From Ianthella basta (Eukaryota > Porifera > Demospongiae > Verongiida > Ianthellidae), in NCBI GenBank assembly GCA_964019415.1, contig OZ025875.1, positions 4,226,411 to 4,290,410 on the forward strand: 64,000 bases of DNA, in the 5' to 3' direction. This document shows positions 1 to 25,047 of the stretch, piece by piece; positions within the stretch are counted from its first letter, which is position 1; every line of letters starts with the position of its first letter. A model generated the notes under the pieces. That model was given only the letters and a program-made list of their open reading frames with translations, had not been told where the DNA came from and did not search any database. Position numbers and translations under genes: made by a program.

Positions 1-199
1 ATCAGCCTTCCATAGTTTGTTCTTCCTGCTCACTTGCGTTTTGTGTGTTATTGATGGCAACCTGTGATCCAGCTCGCCCATTGCAGTGGCCAACTGCAAA
101 GAACCAACTTTCTCAGATATACTATACAGTACATACTTCCCATTACTGTAAAATGTCTACCTGCCATGTTGGCATTGTTCAGGTGTAAGCAATGGTTAC

Positions 200-840
200 A
201 GACAAGTTACAGGTGTACAGACACAGCCATAAGGAGTAAGAGGGAGTGTGCACTAACAGAGACGTGACAGCGCACCAATTGAACAACTGCTGGCTGCTTT
301 CTCAACTGCTTCATCTCGGCTTGCTGTGGGTGAATGGTATCTTGCTGAGCTTGAATTTTGGTGCGCTGAGCTTGATTCAGAGCTTGCTGATCTTGACAAG
401 TAGTGACTTTTCCCTCAACTCTGCATTCCTCTCTGCCAAGGCCTCATCCTGCTCATGTATTATGTCTACGTACAGTAGGTGCTGGAGTGCATCATCCTTC
501 CTCTAATCACGTATTTATATTTTCCAGAGTCATCTCATCTTTCTCCACAATTACTGCAACTCGTCCATCTTCCTCAATGCTGCATCCTTCTGTCTGCATT
601 CTGCCTCTTTGGCTGACAACCGCTGGCGAAGTTGCTCAATTCAGTTTAGAATAACTAAAGCTGACCAGTCAAACCTGGTGGCCTCTGAGAACTGATGGAT
701 GGTGCTTTTGGTGGTGTATTCCACTTCTCTTGTCTTACTGGTGATAGATGCATGAGCTGTAGTTTGCTTTGTTAATTTTCTGAACAAAGTCTGCTGGAGA
801 GCAGTGTGAACATCCTGCCAAGTGATGCAGGTTGCCTTCC
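200..840 (-). pseudogene. Decayed coiled-coil coding relic
   Basis: Read on the minus strand, one frame runs from about 838 to 650 with no stop (it includes TSKTREVEYTTKST and FSEATRFDWSAL). It then meets a TGA and continues in the same frame as a heptad-like stretch, IEQLRQRLSAKEAECRQKD, before another stop. Further minus-strand pieces in shifted frames (EQDEALAERNAELREK, then QALNQAQRTKIQAQQD) carry on the coiled-coil character down to about 270. The stops and frame changes mark it as dead. It lies upstream of, and antisense to, the visible PCM1 exons, probably inside a PCM1 intron. I do not recognise the parent gene. Confidence 0.4.
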
Positions 841-1055
841 TCTACTGCGAGTCGACTTATTTGAAACAAGCTGCTTTATGTATGTGTTTGTATATATGTA
901 CCTTGTGAGCAGTTCTGGTGATTAAGGTGATTATAATAATAATGTTCTGGTGATTAAGGTGCACTAGCCATTTTATGGAGCATACCTGCACATTAGAGTA
1001 GCTTGTGGCCTGCTGTTGGTGCTGCCTTATTGTGTCCAATCCTCTTGATTCACAG

Positions 1056-3828
1056 AAGGAATTTGCGGAGGTATTTCAGCGACAGCTAGAGACATCACTG
1101 GCAGCGAGTGTGGCTAAGTACCAGGGAAAAGTGTGAGTTTCTGCAGTTTGAGGAGATGTTTTGCACTTACAGACTCAGTAGCAGTATTAGTGCTTATGTG
1201 AGTGCACCCGTTTGAGTATGCACACAGTCCCACCTCAATATTTCTAACAGGTTACGTGACTGTGTAGAAGACCTGATGGTGGATTTGAGTGAGGTGCTTT
1301 TCAATGAACTTGGCTTCTTCCGAGTACTGCAAGACATGAAAGTGTTAGTTCACTTCTCTGTGTACATTTGCAGTGCCAAACGTATGTTGGCAGTGTCAGA
1401 TGTTTGCTTGTCAATGCAATGCATGTGCTGTTTGCAGCTTTGATCAGCAGTTTTAGTTCGCTGCTAGAGGATGTGTCATTATTTGTTGTATGTATACAGT
1501 GATCCCAGCTCTTTGGCGGATCCCTCCCCCCAAGTGAACCAGACAGCGCTGGGAGCTCTGGCATCAGCCATGACAGCAACACTGCATGAGGAAGAGGAGT
1601 CACTTGGCAAGGTCAGCTCAAATGCTTGTGTTGAGGTGCTAGTGAGTAAGTGAAGTGCTTGAGTCTGGGATATGTTACAGCTGAATGGCACTGCCTGTGA
1701 GATTGTCTCTCTAAAAGTTTCACACAGTTAAGTGTACTTAACTACTACGAGCTCAGTTTAGCAATAACCTGTGCTAGTTCACTAATGTCCCTTATTACAT
1801 ACAAATGTTGATGTTGCTGCCTGTTAAGAAGTTGTGTTTTGTATCAGATGTCACGCTCGTGACGTCTCTTTAGGAATGTGCACATTATGCAGTAAATGGC
1901 TACTGCTATCTTAATGTATTAGCGCAATTCTGTGAAACTAGCCAAACGATGACGGTGAAGAACAATAGTTATTGAAGGCAATGGATAGGCTTCTTTCAAT
2001 GTATTTTAGACGGCAGAGTCAGCCTGTAGTGCACGTAAGAAAATGTGTAGCTAGCTAGCTAGTCCTATGTAGCTACAAGGACATTAGGAATGCAGAGTGA
2101 ACTCCACGGAAATGTGGTTTATCATGGTGTTGAGTTACTGTTGCTTGTTTCTATGCTTTTTCCGCTGGCCATTCCTAAATCCTTTTCAATTCTAAAGGAA
2201 TTTTTATACACTTTAGACCTGGCAGCACATCCCTCCCTAACCCATTGCTTCTGGTCTTCCCCTCAGACACGTGATGACGACATGGCTGCTGCATGTGACT
2301 TTGCCACTATGTGAGTGTGGCTCATCCACATACACAGTGCATGTATTGATCTTGTTCTGTGTTCGCTGCTACGCACTTGTGTGTAGACATGTGTGCAGGT
2401 GTATGCTGTGCCAGTGTTTGTCGCACTGGGTCCAGCTCTCCACTGACTGAGCTTATGTGTTTCTCCTCTCCCTCTTAGTGCGGCTACACCTGCAGCAACT
2501 GACAGTGATCAGGTATGATAGTACATGCACACCAAGCCACCACTGCAGTAGTGTGGATAAGGCTGTGCATACACCACTGCCGTTGTATGTGCTTGTCACT
2601 GCATTTGTCTTCTTGTGTAGACCCCTGTCCCTGAACACAGAGTCCCATCTCTCCCGGAAGCCCAGTATGTGATACTACCAACTGGTGTTCGTATGTACTG
2701 TATATATTGTGTTACCTATTGCTTATCTGAGCAGTGTTCTGTCTGTATCGTGCAGGTCAGGTGAAGTAGGAAAGGAGGGCGCAGAAGGAGCCAGCCAAGA
2801 GCCTACAGTGGTCAGTACACACACACATTGTGCTTTGCTGCAGTGTTAGACTACTAGCTGACAAAGCCAGTCCGTAGGGTGGATACTTGCCTCCCTTTTA
2901 ATGCTTAATCTTCTCTGGAGCATGCATAGCATGAAACAGTGCATTGTTGGGCAGAAACATCACAGGTATCCAGGGACACAGTGGCCATGTTGCAATTGGT
3001 TGTGGTCAGGACTGAAGTGTGTGCTTGCAACAAGCTTACGAGATAACAGAGTATTAGTGTATACATAACTAGAATTATAGGTATTGGTATTGCATGTGAT
3101 GTGATTGTATGGTGTTGTATTGAATGCAGGCTCAGGATGGAGGAACTGTGGAAGAGGGTACTGCGGTCACACAAGGTGAGTGAGCACTGCTGCTTGTAGC
3201 CACACTGGCATTTGAAAGGTGGAAGGGATGACAACTCTATGGCCAGCTCTGAAAATCCATGTTTCTTATTGCAGATGGAGTAGAAGATAAAGAGGAGGAG
3301 GGCAAAGATGAGGAGGGGGAGGGAGGAGAGGAAGAGGGTGAGGAGGAGGAGGAGAAAGTGGAGGAGAAAGACACAGAAAGTAAAGAAAAGAGTGAACAAA
3401 ACAAAGATGATGTCCAGAGCAAAGAGGAGGAGGAAGGAGCAGGAGAGGAACAGGTTGTTGAGATGGATGAAAGCAGTGCTCAGGACAGTGAACAGAAGGA
3501 GGGTGCTAGCCATAGTAGCAAGGCAAGCAATGAGGAGGAAGCTACAGCTGCGGTAATGGATGCAAGTGGAAGCAGCAGCGTCATGGAGACCCTGCAGAGT
3601 GTGGTGTGTTTGACTGCTGTTGGTCTGGTTGGTGTTATTTGGTGTATTGTACTGTACTGTATGCTGTTCTGGTTTGCAGAGTGACCTTCCCTTGGATGAG
3701 CAAATGTCTCTTGCATCCATTCACACAGAAGATTCCTTGACTTCACTGAGTCAGGTATATGCTGTTATCCATACTCCTACATTTTGTGTGTGTATGCATG
3801 TATCTCTGTGTGTATGTGTGCATGCATG

Positions 3829-3915
<87 letters not shown>

Positions 3916-5305
3916 GTGCATGCGTGTGCGTGTGCGTGCATGAAATTGTGTTGTGGCGTTCCGTTCACATTAAAAGATCAGTTCTTGTTACGCTGATAAC
4001 TTGTATTTGGTTGTGTCTGTTCATCACATTCCCTGTAGGAGCATGTGACTGCACTGCGAACTCAGGAGCAGAAGGCAGTGGAGGGTGTCAGTGGGATACT
4101 CGGATCACTTGCTCAGGTGCCAGGTCAATATTCTCAGTAAATGCATTGTGAATGTTCTGTATGCAATAAATGAATGACATGCCATGTGGCTGGAAACTTG
4201 GTGGGAACTTATTGCTCCAATTATTGGTGTCCAAATGTCCTTGGAGTTGTTGATCAGGATCAGGAATCTTATTTACCTGGGGAGCCTGTAGCCAGAGGCT
4301 ACTGCAGAGGCACCCAGGAAAGGACACACACATACAGTACGTAGAGCAAAGGTTCAGCAGTAAATGGTTTCGTCCATGAATTGATGGACTTCCTGCTACG
4401 GCGAGTCACACGCTAGCAAGTCAGCCCAAGCCATTTCTGTCATACAACAACGGAGGGTAGCTGCTATGACAGCGGTGAGTGTAAATTCGATCGTTGGACG
4501 ACAGTGAATAAAATCGCCTGACAACCAGAAATGAAAGTGAATGAAAATTAAAAATGGCCATTGGCTGGGAACAAAACTAGAAATCAAAGGATATCTCCCC
4601 AAGAACAGTAAGACGGGCAATTTCAACCCATGGAGGACACTTCCCGAACTGTAGTTACTGTACTTCATATTCCCTGAGAGTTTGGTGGCGCCCTGCATGT
4701 GCAGTAGGTTTAGCCCAAATTGTGAACAAGCAAACAAACAAACAAACTGACATATACATACGTATGTATAGATTGGGAATTAGAAATCAAAAATTTACAG
4801 TAGTGTAATGCAAATGTGATGACCAACTGCTCTTGACCCATAGTGAACTCCATGCCATAGGGTGATGACATTCTGGAAAATTGGTTGGATTACACTCATA
4901 ACCACCAATCCATGAAAAATGTTCCCACCAAATTTTCAAGCGATACATTATTACACCGCTGTCACTAGTACGTATGTGTATATGTTGCACAATTGGCAAT
5001 AAATGTGGTGTAGTAGAAGCCCTTTAACTACCCCCCCCCCCCCCCCCCCTTGTGCACAGAGTTAGTTGGCAGTGATGATCCCATGGAACCTGGTATGTTG
5101 TGTGTGTGTAAACTTGTATTGTAGGGTGTGTGGGTGTGTGCAAGTGTGTGCGCTCGCATTACCTGTGTATTAGTATGGGCACTATGAATGTGTTTGGCTG
5201 TAAGTGGGTGTGCACTGATATTCCAGACTGCTCTCTCTCTCTCTCTCTCTCCCTCTCTCTCTCTCTGCCCTCACAGCCACCCACACAACAGTACCAGAAC
5301 CATAG
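1056..5305 (+). CDS. PCM1: Pericentriolar material 1 (PCM1), C-terminal part
   Basis: PCM1 is the scaffold of centriolar satellites, which deliver proteins to centrosome and cilium. Thirteen exons chain without a phase break into 350 residues plus stop: 1056-1132, 1251-1343, 1500-1611, 2267-2310, 2479-2512, 2621-2664, 2756-2810, 3130-3175, 3275-3600, 3680-3754, 4039-4123, 5060-5092, 5277-5305. The first two exons carry the diagnostic C-terminal PCM1 block: a FAEVFQRQLE segment, SVAKYQG, LRDCVEDL and then LSEVLFNELGFFRVLQD, close to the vertebrate ISEVLFNELAFF motif. The 3275-3600 exon is Glu/Lys-rich, as is the acidic tail of PCM1. Earlier exons lie left of the window. The 3275-3600 exon could also end at 3552 (GCG|GTAATG, same phase), allowing a shorter form. 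Family assignment is strong; the small distal exons are less certain. Confidence 0.82.
3831..3919. repeat. (TG)n microsatellite
   Basis: A nearly pure TG run, flanked by GCATGCATGC and ending in CG-containing variants, in the PCM1 intron between 3754 and 4039. His/Thr or Cys/Val reading frames across it are repeat artefacts. Confidence 0.95.
5031..5049. repeat. Poly-C run at a splice acceptor
   Basis: A homopolymer of about 19 C ends ten bases before the acceptor AG of the 5060-5092 PCM1 exon, so it probably serves as its polypyrimidine tract. Its length is likely variable. Confidence 0.85.
5231..5267. repeat. (CT)n tract at the last PCM1 acceptor
   Basis: A CT dinucleotide run with one CCC interruption directly precedes the CCTCACAG acceptor of the final PCM1 exon (5277). 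It acts as an extended polypyrimidine tract. Confidence 0.85.
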
Positions 5306-5561
5306 CAGACTACACAGTAGCACTTGCATGACTGCTTGTAGCATCAGTAGCACTTTTGTTGATGTTACTTTGTGATTGTATGATAGACGATGCAGCATGT
5401 ATAGCTAGCTAGGTACTTGATAAGCACGCCTCCACATCCTGCAGGTACCTTTGCCAATCATATACAATGTGTATATCCCACATGATGTGAGGTACGTATA
5501 TCGTGTCTCTTACAATAATATTTAAGCGGCCATTTATGTGAATGGGTGTGTTGTGTACGTA

Positions 5562-6287
5562 ATGGCACGTCACGGAAATACCATAATGAGTCAGCTACAA
5601 ATGGCTGCCGCCGCAAAGAACGACGATATGCTCAAGAATGTTTTCACTTGCAGCACGGCAGAAGAGGTGACTGCGATATTCAAGGCATACGTTGCAGGTG
5701 ATCGAAAGAAGCGTATCCCAAAGGAGTACGCGCAACATCGCATCGGGTTGGCGAACAAGGAGGGGAAGGAGTGCTACTTTTATCTTCATTACCAGACGAA
5801 GGATGAGCAAAAGTGGTTCCCCTTTTCGAATTTCCTAAAGTCTCCCATCTATGTTGATGGAATAACGTACCCCACTACTGAAACTTTCTTCCAGTGCGAG
5901 AAAGTTAATCCGAAGAACCTCCACGGGAAAGGACTGTCGGAAGCAGAAATCCAAGCTTGCAAACACAAGTGGCAGAGCATGATTGGGCTGTATGCTGGTG
6001 ACGCAGCGAAGCGAGGTAGAGACAGAGACACCAGGATTGCTCCAGACTGGGATGACCGTGCCAACCCTTTGTGTGAACAGGCAATGTACCGGGCATTGAA
6101 GGCAAAGTTTACACAGCATGCCGATTTGAAGGAGCTTCTCCTGTCTACTGGAGATAGGAAGATTGTAGAGGACACGGCCCAGTCCGCTGACTATAAGTGG
6201 GGGTGTGGTGCAGATGGGACAGGGCAGAACCTGTTGGGTGAGATCTTAATGAAGGTGCGCAATGATGTACGCAAGGAATCAGCATAG
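5562..6287 (+). CDS. NADAR-domain protein (YbiA/DUF1768 family)
   Basis: A single uninterrupted ORF of 241 residues. NADAR proteins are N-glycosidases; bacterial YbiA hydrolyses riboflavin-pathway intermediates and other members remove ADP-ribose from guanine. Signature segments, counted from the ATG at 5562: WFPFSNF at 85-91, SPIYVDGITYPTTETFFQ at 94-111 (including the Glu-x-x-Phe-Gln segment), MYRALKAKF at 175-183, LLLSTGDRKIVEDT at 192-205, WGCGADGTGQNLLG at 213-226 and ILMKVR at 228-233. The first 80 residues are not conserved and may be lineage-specific. A second in-frame ATG at 5586 is possible; the open frame to 5538 lacks an earlier ATG. The gene starts 257 bases after the PCM1 stop, on the same strand, and has no intron, unlike its neighbours. 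That suggests retroposition or acquisition from a microbe, but does not prove either. Substrate unknown. Confidence 0.85.
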   Translation: MARHGNTIMSQLQMAAAAKNDDMLKNVFTCSTAEEVTAIFKAYVAGDRKKRIPKEYAQHRIGLANKEGKECYFYLHYQTKDEQKWFPFSNFLKSPIYVDGITYPTTETFFQCEKVNPKNLHGKGLSEAEIQACKHKWQSMIGLYAGDAAKRGRDRDTRIAPDWDDRANPLCEQAMYRALKAKFTQHADLKELLLSTGDRKIVEDTAQSADYKWGCGADGTGQNLLGEILMKVRNDVRKESA

Positions 6288-9200
6288 CTGACTTGTATAA
6301 ACATATGACACATACGTATGTCATAGTACATTAGTTTACAAGCAATTTAAATCCATGTGGTGCTTTGAATGATAAACTCGGCTATCTCTGTTAGTGCATG
6401 CATGTAAATACAATTTCTCAGCTTGATTCTATTTGTTGCAGTTCTTCTATTTCTATGGTTTGTAAGCAGTGCAGTTTGGTTGCATGAGGTAAACCTGCAG
6501 TTATTATTTTAGAGGTGTATAAAGTGTTACCCGGGGAAAGCTAGAAGAGCATGCACCCCTGTGTACTGGCATACTTAATTGAAAGCTAAGGACGATAGGG
6601 TGAGAGGATCGGGGGATTTGGAAGCACCCCCCACAGCATTGTATGAACCACTGACACCTATACGTTCATGCAAGACTCTATACCTGTATAGGTGGAAGAC
6701 CTAGCTGTGAATATGCTAACTGATATGTAGTGGTCTCACTTTGGGTAGGCGTTATGTAAACAACATAATGTGGTTGTGTTCACACATTCTTCGAATTCAG
6801 GCTGGAGTATGAAACCATGACTGCTTAATAATCGCCCCATGCACATTATGCATAAGGGGGGTTATGCAATCACCCATCATGAGGGTAAGCTCCACAGCCT
6901 TCCCTTTTACATATCCATTCAAAAGAAGGGAAGAAACTTATGAAAGAAACTTGCAGAGTTTGGTGTATGTTCGTGAAAGAAAGTAATTTTGTTTGCATAA
7001 TTCATGCATGAGTGAGAGCCCAGTCAGCGCCTACTCCCCAAGAGTCTGGCTTTTGTCTGCTACCAGGTAGCATCACACCCTTCCGTGCATGTAAACCAGA
7101 TCAATACCATATTTGACTAACAGAAGCAGCTGGTCATTGGACTATTATACAAAACAGTTAATCAACTGTTTGAGGCCAGGATGTACAAGATGACCACAAT
7201 CCACTCAAACACTAGCCCTACAATCAGGGAAGCCTGTGAATTCATGAAATATGCAAAAGTTAAGAAACTGTTAGCTAGTAGCTACGTATACAGTACATCA
7301 ATGCTCCAAAGTGTTTCCAGTACCCCTCCCTGCACCACCCTCCTCAGTCTCCTGCATACTACACCATGTTGCGTGCCTGTGCACAGTGCAGTGAGGACAG
7401 TCCACCAAGTGATAAAGGGGAAGATTCACTGGGGGATCACTTCTCAAGAGCCTCCATAAGCACCTCATTCACATCAAGGAGGTTGTTGGCCTAGGCTGCT
7501 TTGAAGTGCCTGTGCTTATCTGAATTGCAAGGTAGTGACATAAGGCCTTCCACTGAGCACTACTGACCTACTTCACTGCATGGAACTGGAGGTGACTCAA
7601 GGAGGGCATGGACTGGCTGCTGTGATAGTGTGAAGGGTAGCTATTTACAGTATATATGGGAGGGGTGGGGCTGGAGGAGCAGTGTAAGGGTAGCAGCATG
7701 GCTATATGATAGAGGGTATGATGAGAAGAGCAGTGTAAAGTAGCATGGATACAACAGAGAGGTTACAGGACTCTGATATCCCTTAAAGTTGTTTCTCTTT
7801 AGGACATTTTGTGGAAATCTCAATCTGCATTGTTGACAAGACTGGCTGTACAGAGAGTGCTTGGAGAATGAACCTGAGAACATACAGTCTGTTGAAGTTC
7901 AAAGCCGAAACAGAACAGAGCATTTACACATACTAAGCACAACAGCACACAATTGACACTATCATAGTTAGCTTCATGTACATGCAGCATGCATCCACCC
8001 ACATGACATCCTTTGGCAAATGTAGGTGCCTTGTCATCTGTCCCCGGCCCATTGTCACCATAGCAACTTACCTGACATGCAGCTGATATGCATCACCATT
8101 ACATTAATACAACCTGAATATTAATTATGTTATACAGTGATTTTAGGGTTCCCGGTCCCAATCAACTTGCTCACTCAGGTGAATAAAGTATTGGAAAGGT
8201 AGATAGGGCATGTGCACATGCATGTGCTGCAAGTGTCAAGAGTCAAGATCAAATCATGTGCGAAGCTACATCTTTTCCCACAGTTTATTCACGTGAGTGA
8301 GCAAAGCTCATGCAATTGCAAAATTAATGAAGTCAATCAGGACAAGGATTCCTGGTAGTACTGTATAGCTGTTTGCACATGTAGGTACCAGTACCAAAGC
8401 CTAAATTAAGCTTTCCATATCTATATGAATATAGCTGCATGCATACAGTTGTGTATAGCATGCACCTTCAATCTAGCTACCTCCTGCATGCATGCCTCGA
8501 TCATCTAATAGCCTGTGTGCATGTGCTCTAGCTGGGGCAAGTAGCCCTTATTATTATATCTAGATTTCTAGCTCACCTTGTACAGATATAGATTTTTCCC
8601 CAAACAATTAACAAAATGTAATATGTATATAACTGTGAAAGTAAGCATGTTTGCATGTAAAGTGCATTCTATGTTGAAGGGCAATACAAGCAGGTCAGCA
8701 AAAAGGTTATTGTGCAGTGGCACCTACTGATACAACTCAGTCTGGTAAGGACAATAAGGTAAACGCCATATATAGTAAACTAATGTGGTGTATGTCATGC
8801 AGTTAGTTACTGTGTTCTTTGCAGGCCTAAGGGGACAGGGTACTCTGTGTGTAAAGTAAAGGAAGACCTGTCAATGTCATGTGCACATGGAAACGTAATT
8901 AATAGGATCACAGAGGAAAATTGCTGTACAGAAGATATGCATACAGTAAAAATTACATACATGTACTTAACCCCATTTGTGTTTTGAGTTAATGTTGGGT
9001 AATAATCACAATTAGAAATACACAATTCTGCCAATTGGGGGCCTTGATGTAACTGGAAGATGCATAGTTTAAAGTTACTGTTGGTGGTTGATGATGCCCA
9101 TAATTATTCTTCTCAGCTTGAATAATTATGATACTCAGCCTTCATTTGGATAGCAGCTAAAAAATTAATTATGATGCCATATCTGGCCATCAAAACACCC

Positions 9201-9765
9201 TAACATCCTTCTTCCTCTTCTTCAAAGTGAAATGAGACAGCCAACATCCAAAATTTGCATTGATGGAAAGCTACGTACAGCTGGCTGTGGCATTTTCATC
9301 TATGTAAGATGGCTAAGGCATGGCAATCAATGGTTGCCATTTAATAGTACTCTGGCATCGCATTTCGGCTGAGACACCAATACAGGTGTAGCAGGCAGGT
9401 TCAGTGTAATAGCCAATGATTAGCTATAGCTATCATATAGTATACCTGATCCACTTAATTTGCCAATATAACAGAAAGCATGACTTGTATGACCTTGTTA
9501 CCATTGGGTCCAGCTTAGTTTGCCAGCCAGGACAAGTATGAGTGAGCAAGTGTATCTGCATGTCCACACATTAACATCATGAGCAATAGTTCAGTGAATA
9601 TGCACCATCAAAGCTGTCTGGTATACGTACATAGCCAGTTCGTTACTGATAAGGCTCTTAACCTTACAATCATGCAGTTTATAACAATTATTAGTGACAT
9701 ACATGAAATAAGCAAGGTACATACTTAAGTCATAGGGCATGAATTACACACAGTGTATACCCTGG
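6288..9765. other. No gene recognised (intergenic)
   Basis: AT-rich DNA with short GCATGCATG and TAGCTAGC motifs. ORFs are short and I recognise no domain or convincing exon in them. It separates the (+) NADAR gene from the 3' end of the (-) ubiquitin-like/Death gene. Confidence 0.6.
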
Positions 9766-9975
9766 ATCAATCATGTAACTGGTGAGCAATACTGCAGCTT
9801 AATAGAACAATGGGGGAGCAGCACGTTTCGACCCGTTTTTTTGTCAACTGCTTACAGTGTGAGAAATGTAGTGAGTGGCTGGCTTAAGCAGTTGTCAACG
9901 ACCCCCGGGTCGAAACGTCCTGCTCCCCCATTGTTCTATTAAGCTGCAGTATTGCTCACCAGTTACATGATTGAT
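9766..9975. mobile_element. Foldback/MITE hairpin with a GTCGAAACGT motif
   Basis: Two arms of about 90 bases (9766-9854 and 9885-9975) are nearly perfect inverted copies around a loop of about 30 bases. Each arm carries GTCGAAACGT next to a CTGC/GCAG pair and a CCCCCATTGTTCTATT block. The motif recurs in the hairpin at 50894-51058. It lies just past the 3' end of the Death-domain gene. Probably a short non-autonomous element or retroelement tail; no coding capacity. Confidence 0.75.
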
Positions 9976-10076
9976 TGAACGTCGCAGCTACGAGCCTCTA
10001 TCAAATCAATGCCCTGGATATAAACATGAATGACCAGTGCATGAACAAGAAATACTCACCGTACTCTAAAATTATA

Positions 10077-24892
<14,816 letters not shown>

Positions 24893-25047
24893 TGTAGCGT
24901 TCATGATTGATGCGATTCACTTTGACAGCGTGCAAGCTTCAATCACAGCAACACAAGGTAAGGTACACGAGGCATACACACGTGATCTGTTATCTCCTAG
25001 GTTACATCAAAGTTAGTACAACACTTCTAATTAAGCCTAACACTACA
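24893..25047 (-). repeat. 3' LTR of the gypsy element (155 bp)
   Basis: Begins TGTAGTGTT directly after the polypurine tract and ends AACGCTACA (minus strand), giving TG..CA termini with short imperfect inverted repeats. Confidence 0.8.

Noticed and set aside
2905-3720. 271-codon minus-strand ORF rich in Leu/Phe/Ser
   Set aside because: It is the reverse of the Glu/Lys-rich PCM1 exon (3275-3600). GAG/GAA runs read backwards give CTC/TTC codons, so the open frame is a by-product.
3620-4151. Val/Cys and His/Thr repeat ORFs
   Set aside because: Translations of the (TG)n microsatellite; the same holds at 32.7-33.0, 54.5-55.0 and 57.5-58.0 kb.
4190-4940. Possible TIR element in a PCM1 intron
   Set aside because: TTGGTGGGAAC (4198) and GTTCCCACCAA (4921) are inverted but only about 11 bases match, too short to claim.
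5538-5561. Upstream extension of the NADAR ORF
   Set aside because: It would need a GTG start. The first ATG in frame is at 5562.
9739-9942. 67-codon ORF
   Set aside because: Lies inside the hairpin element; not conserved and without a domain.
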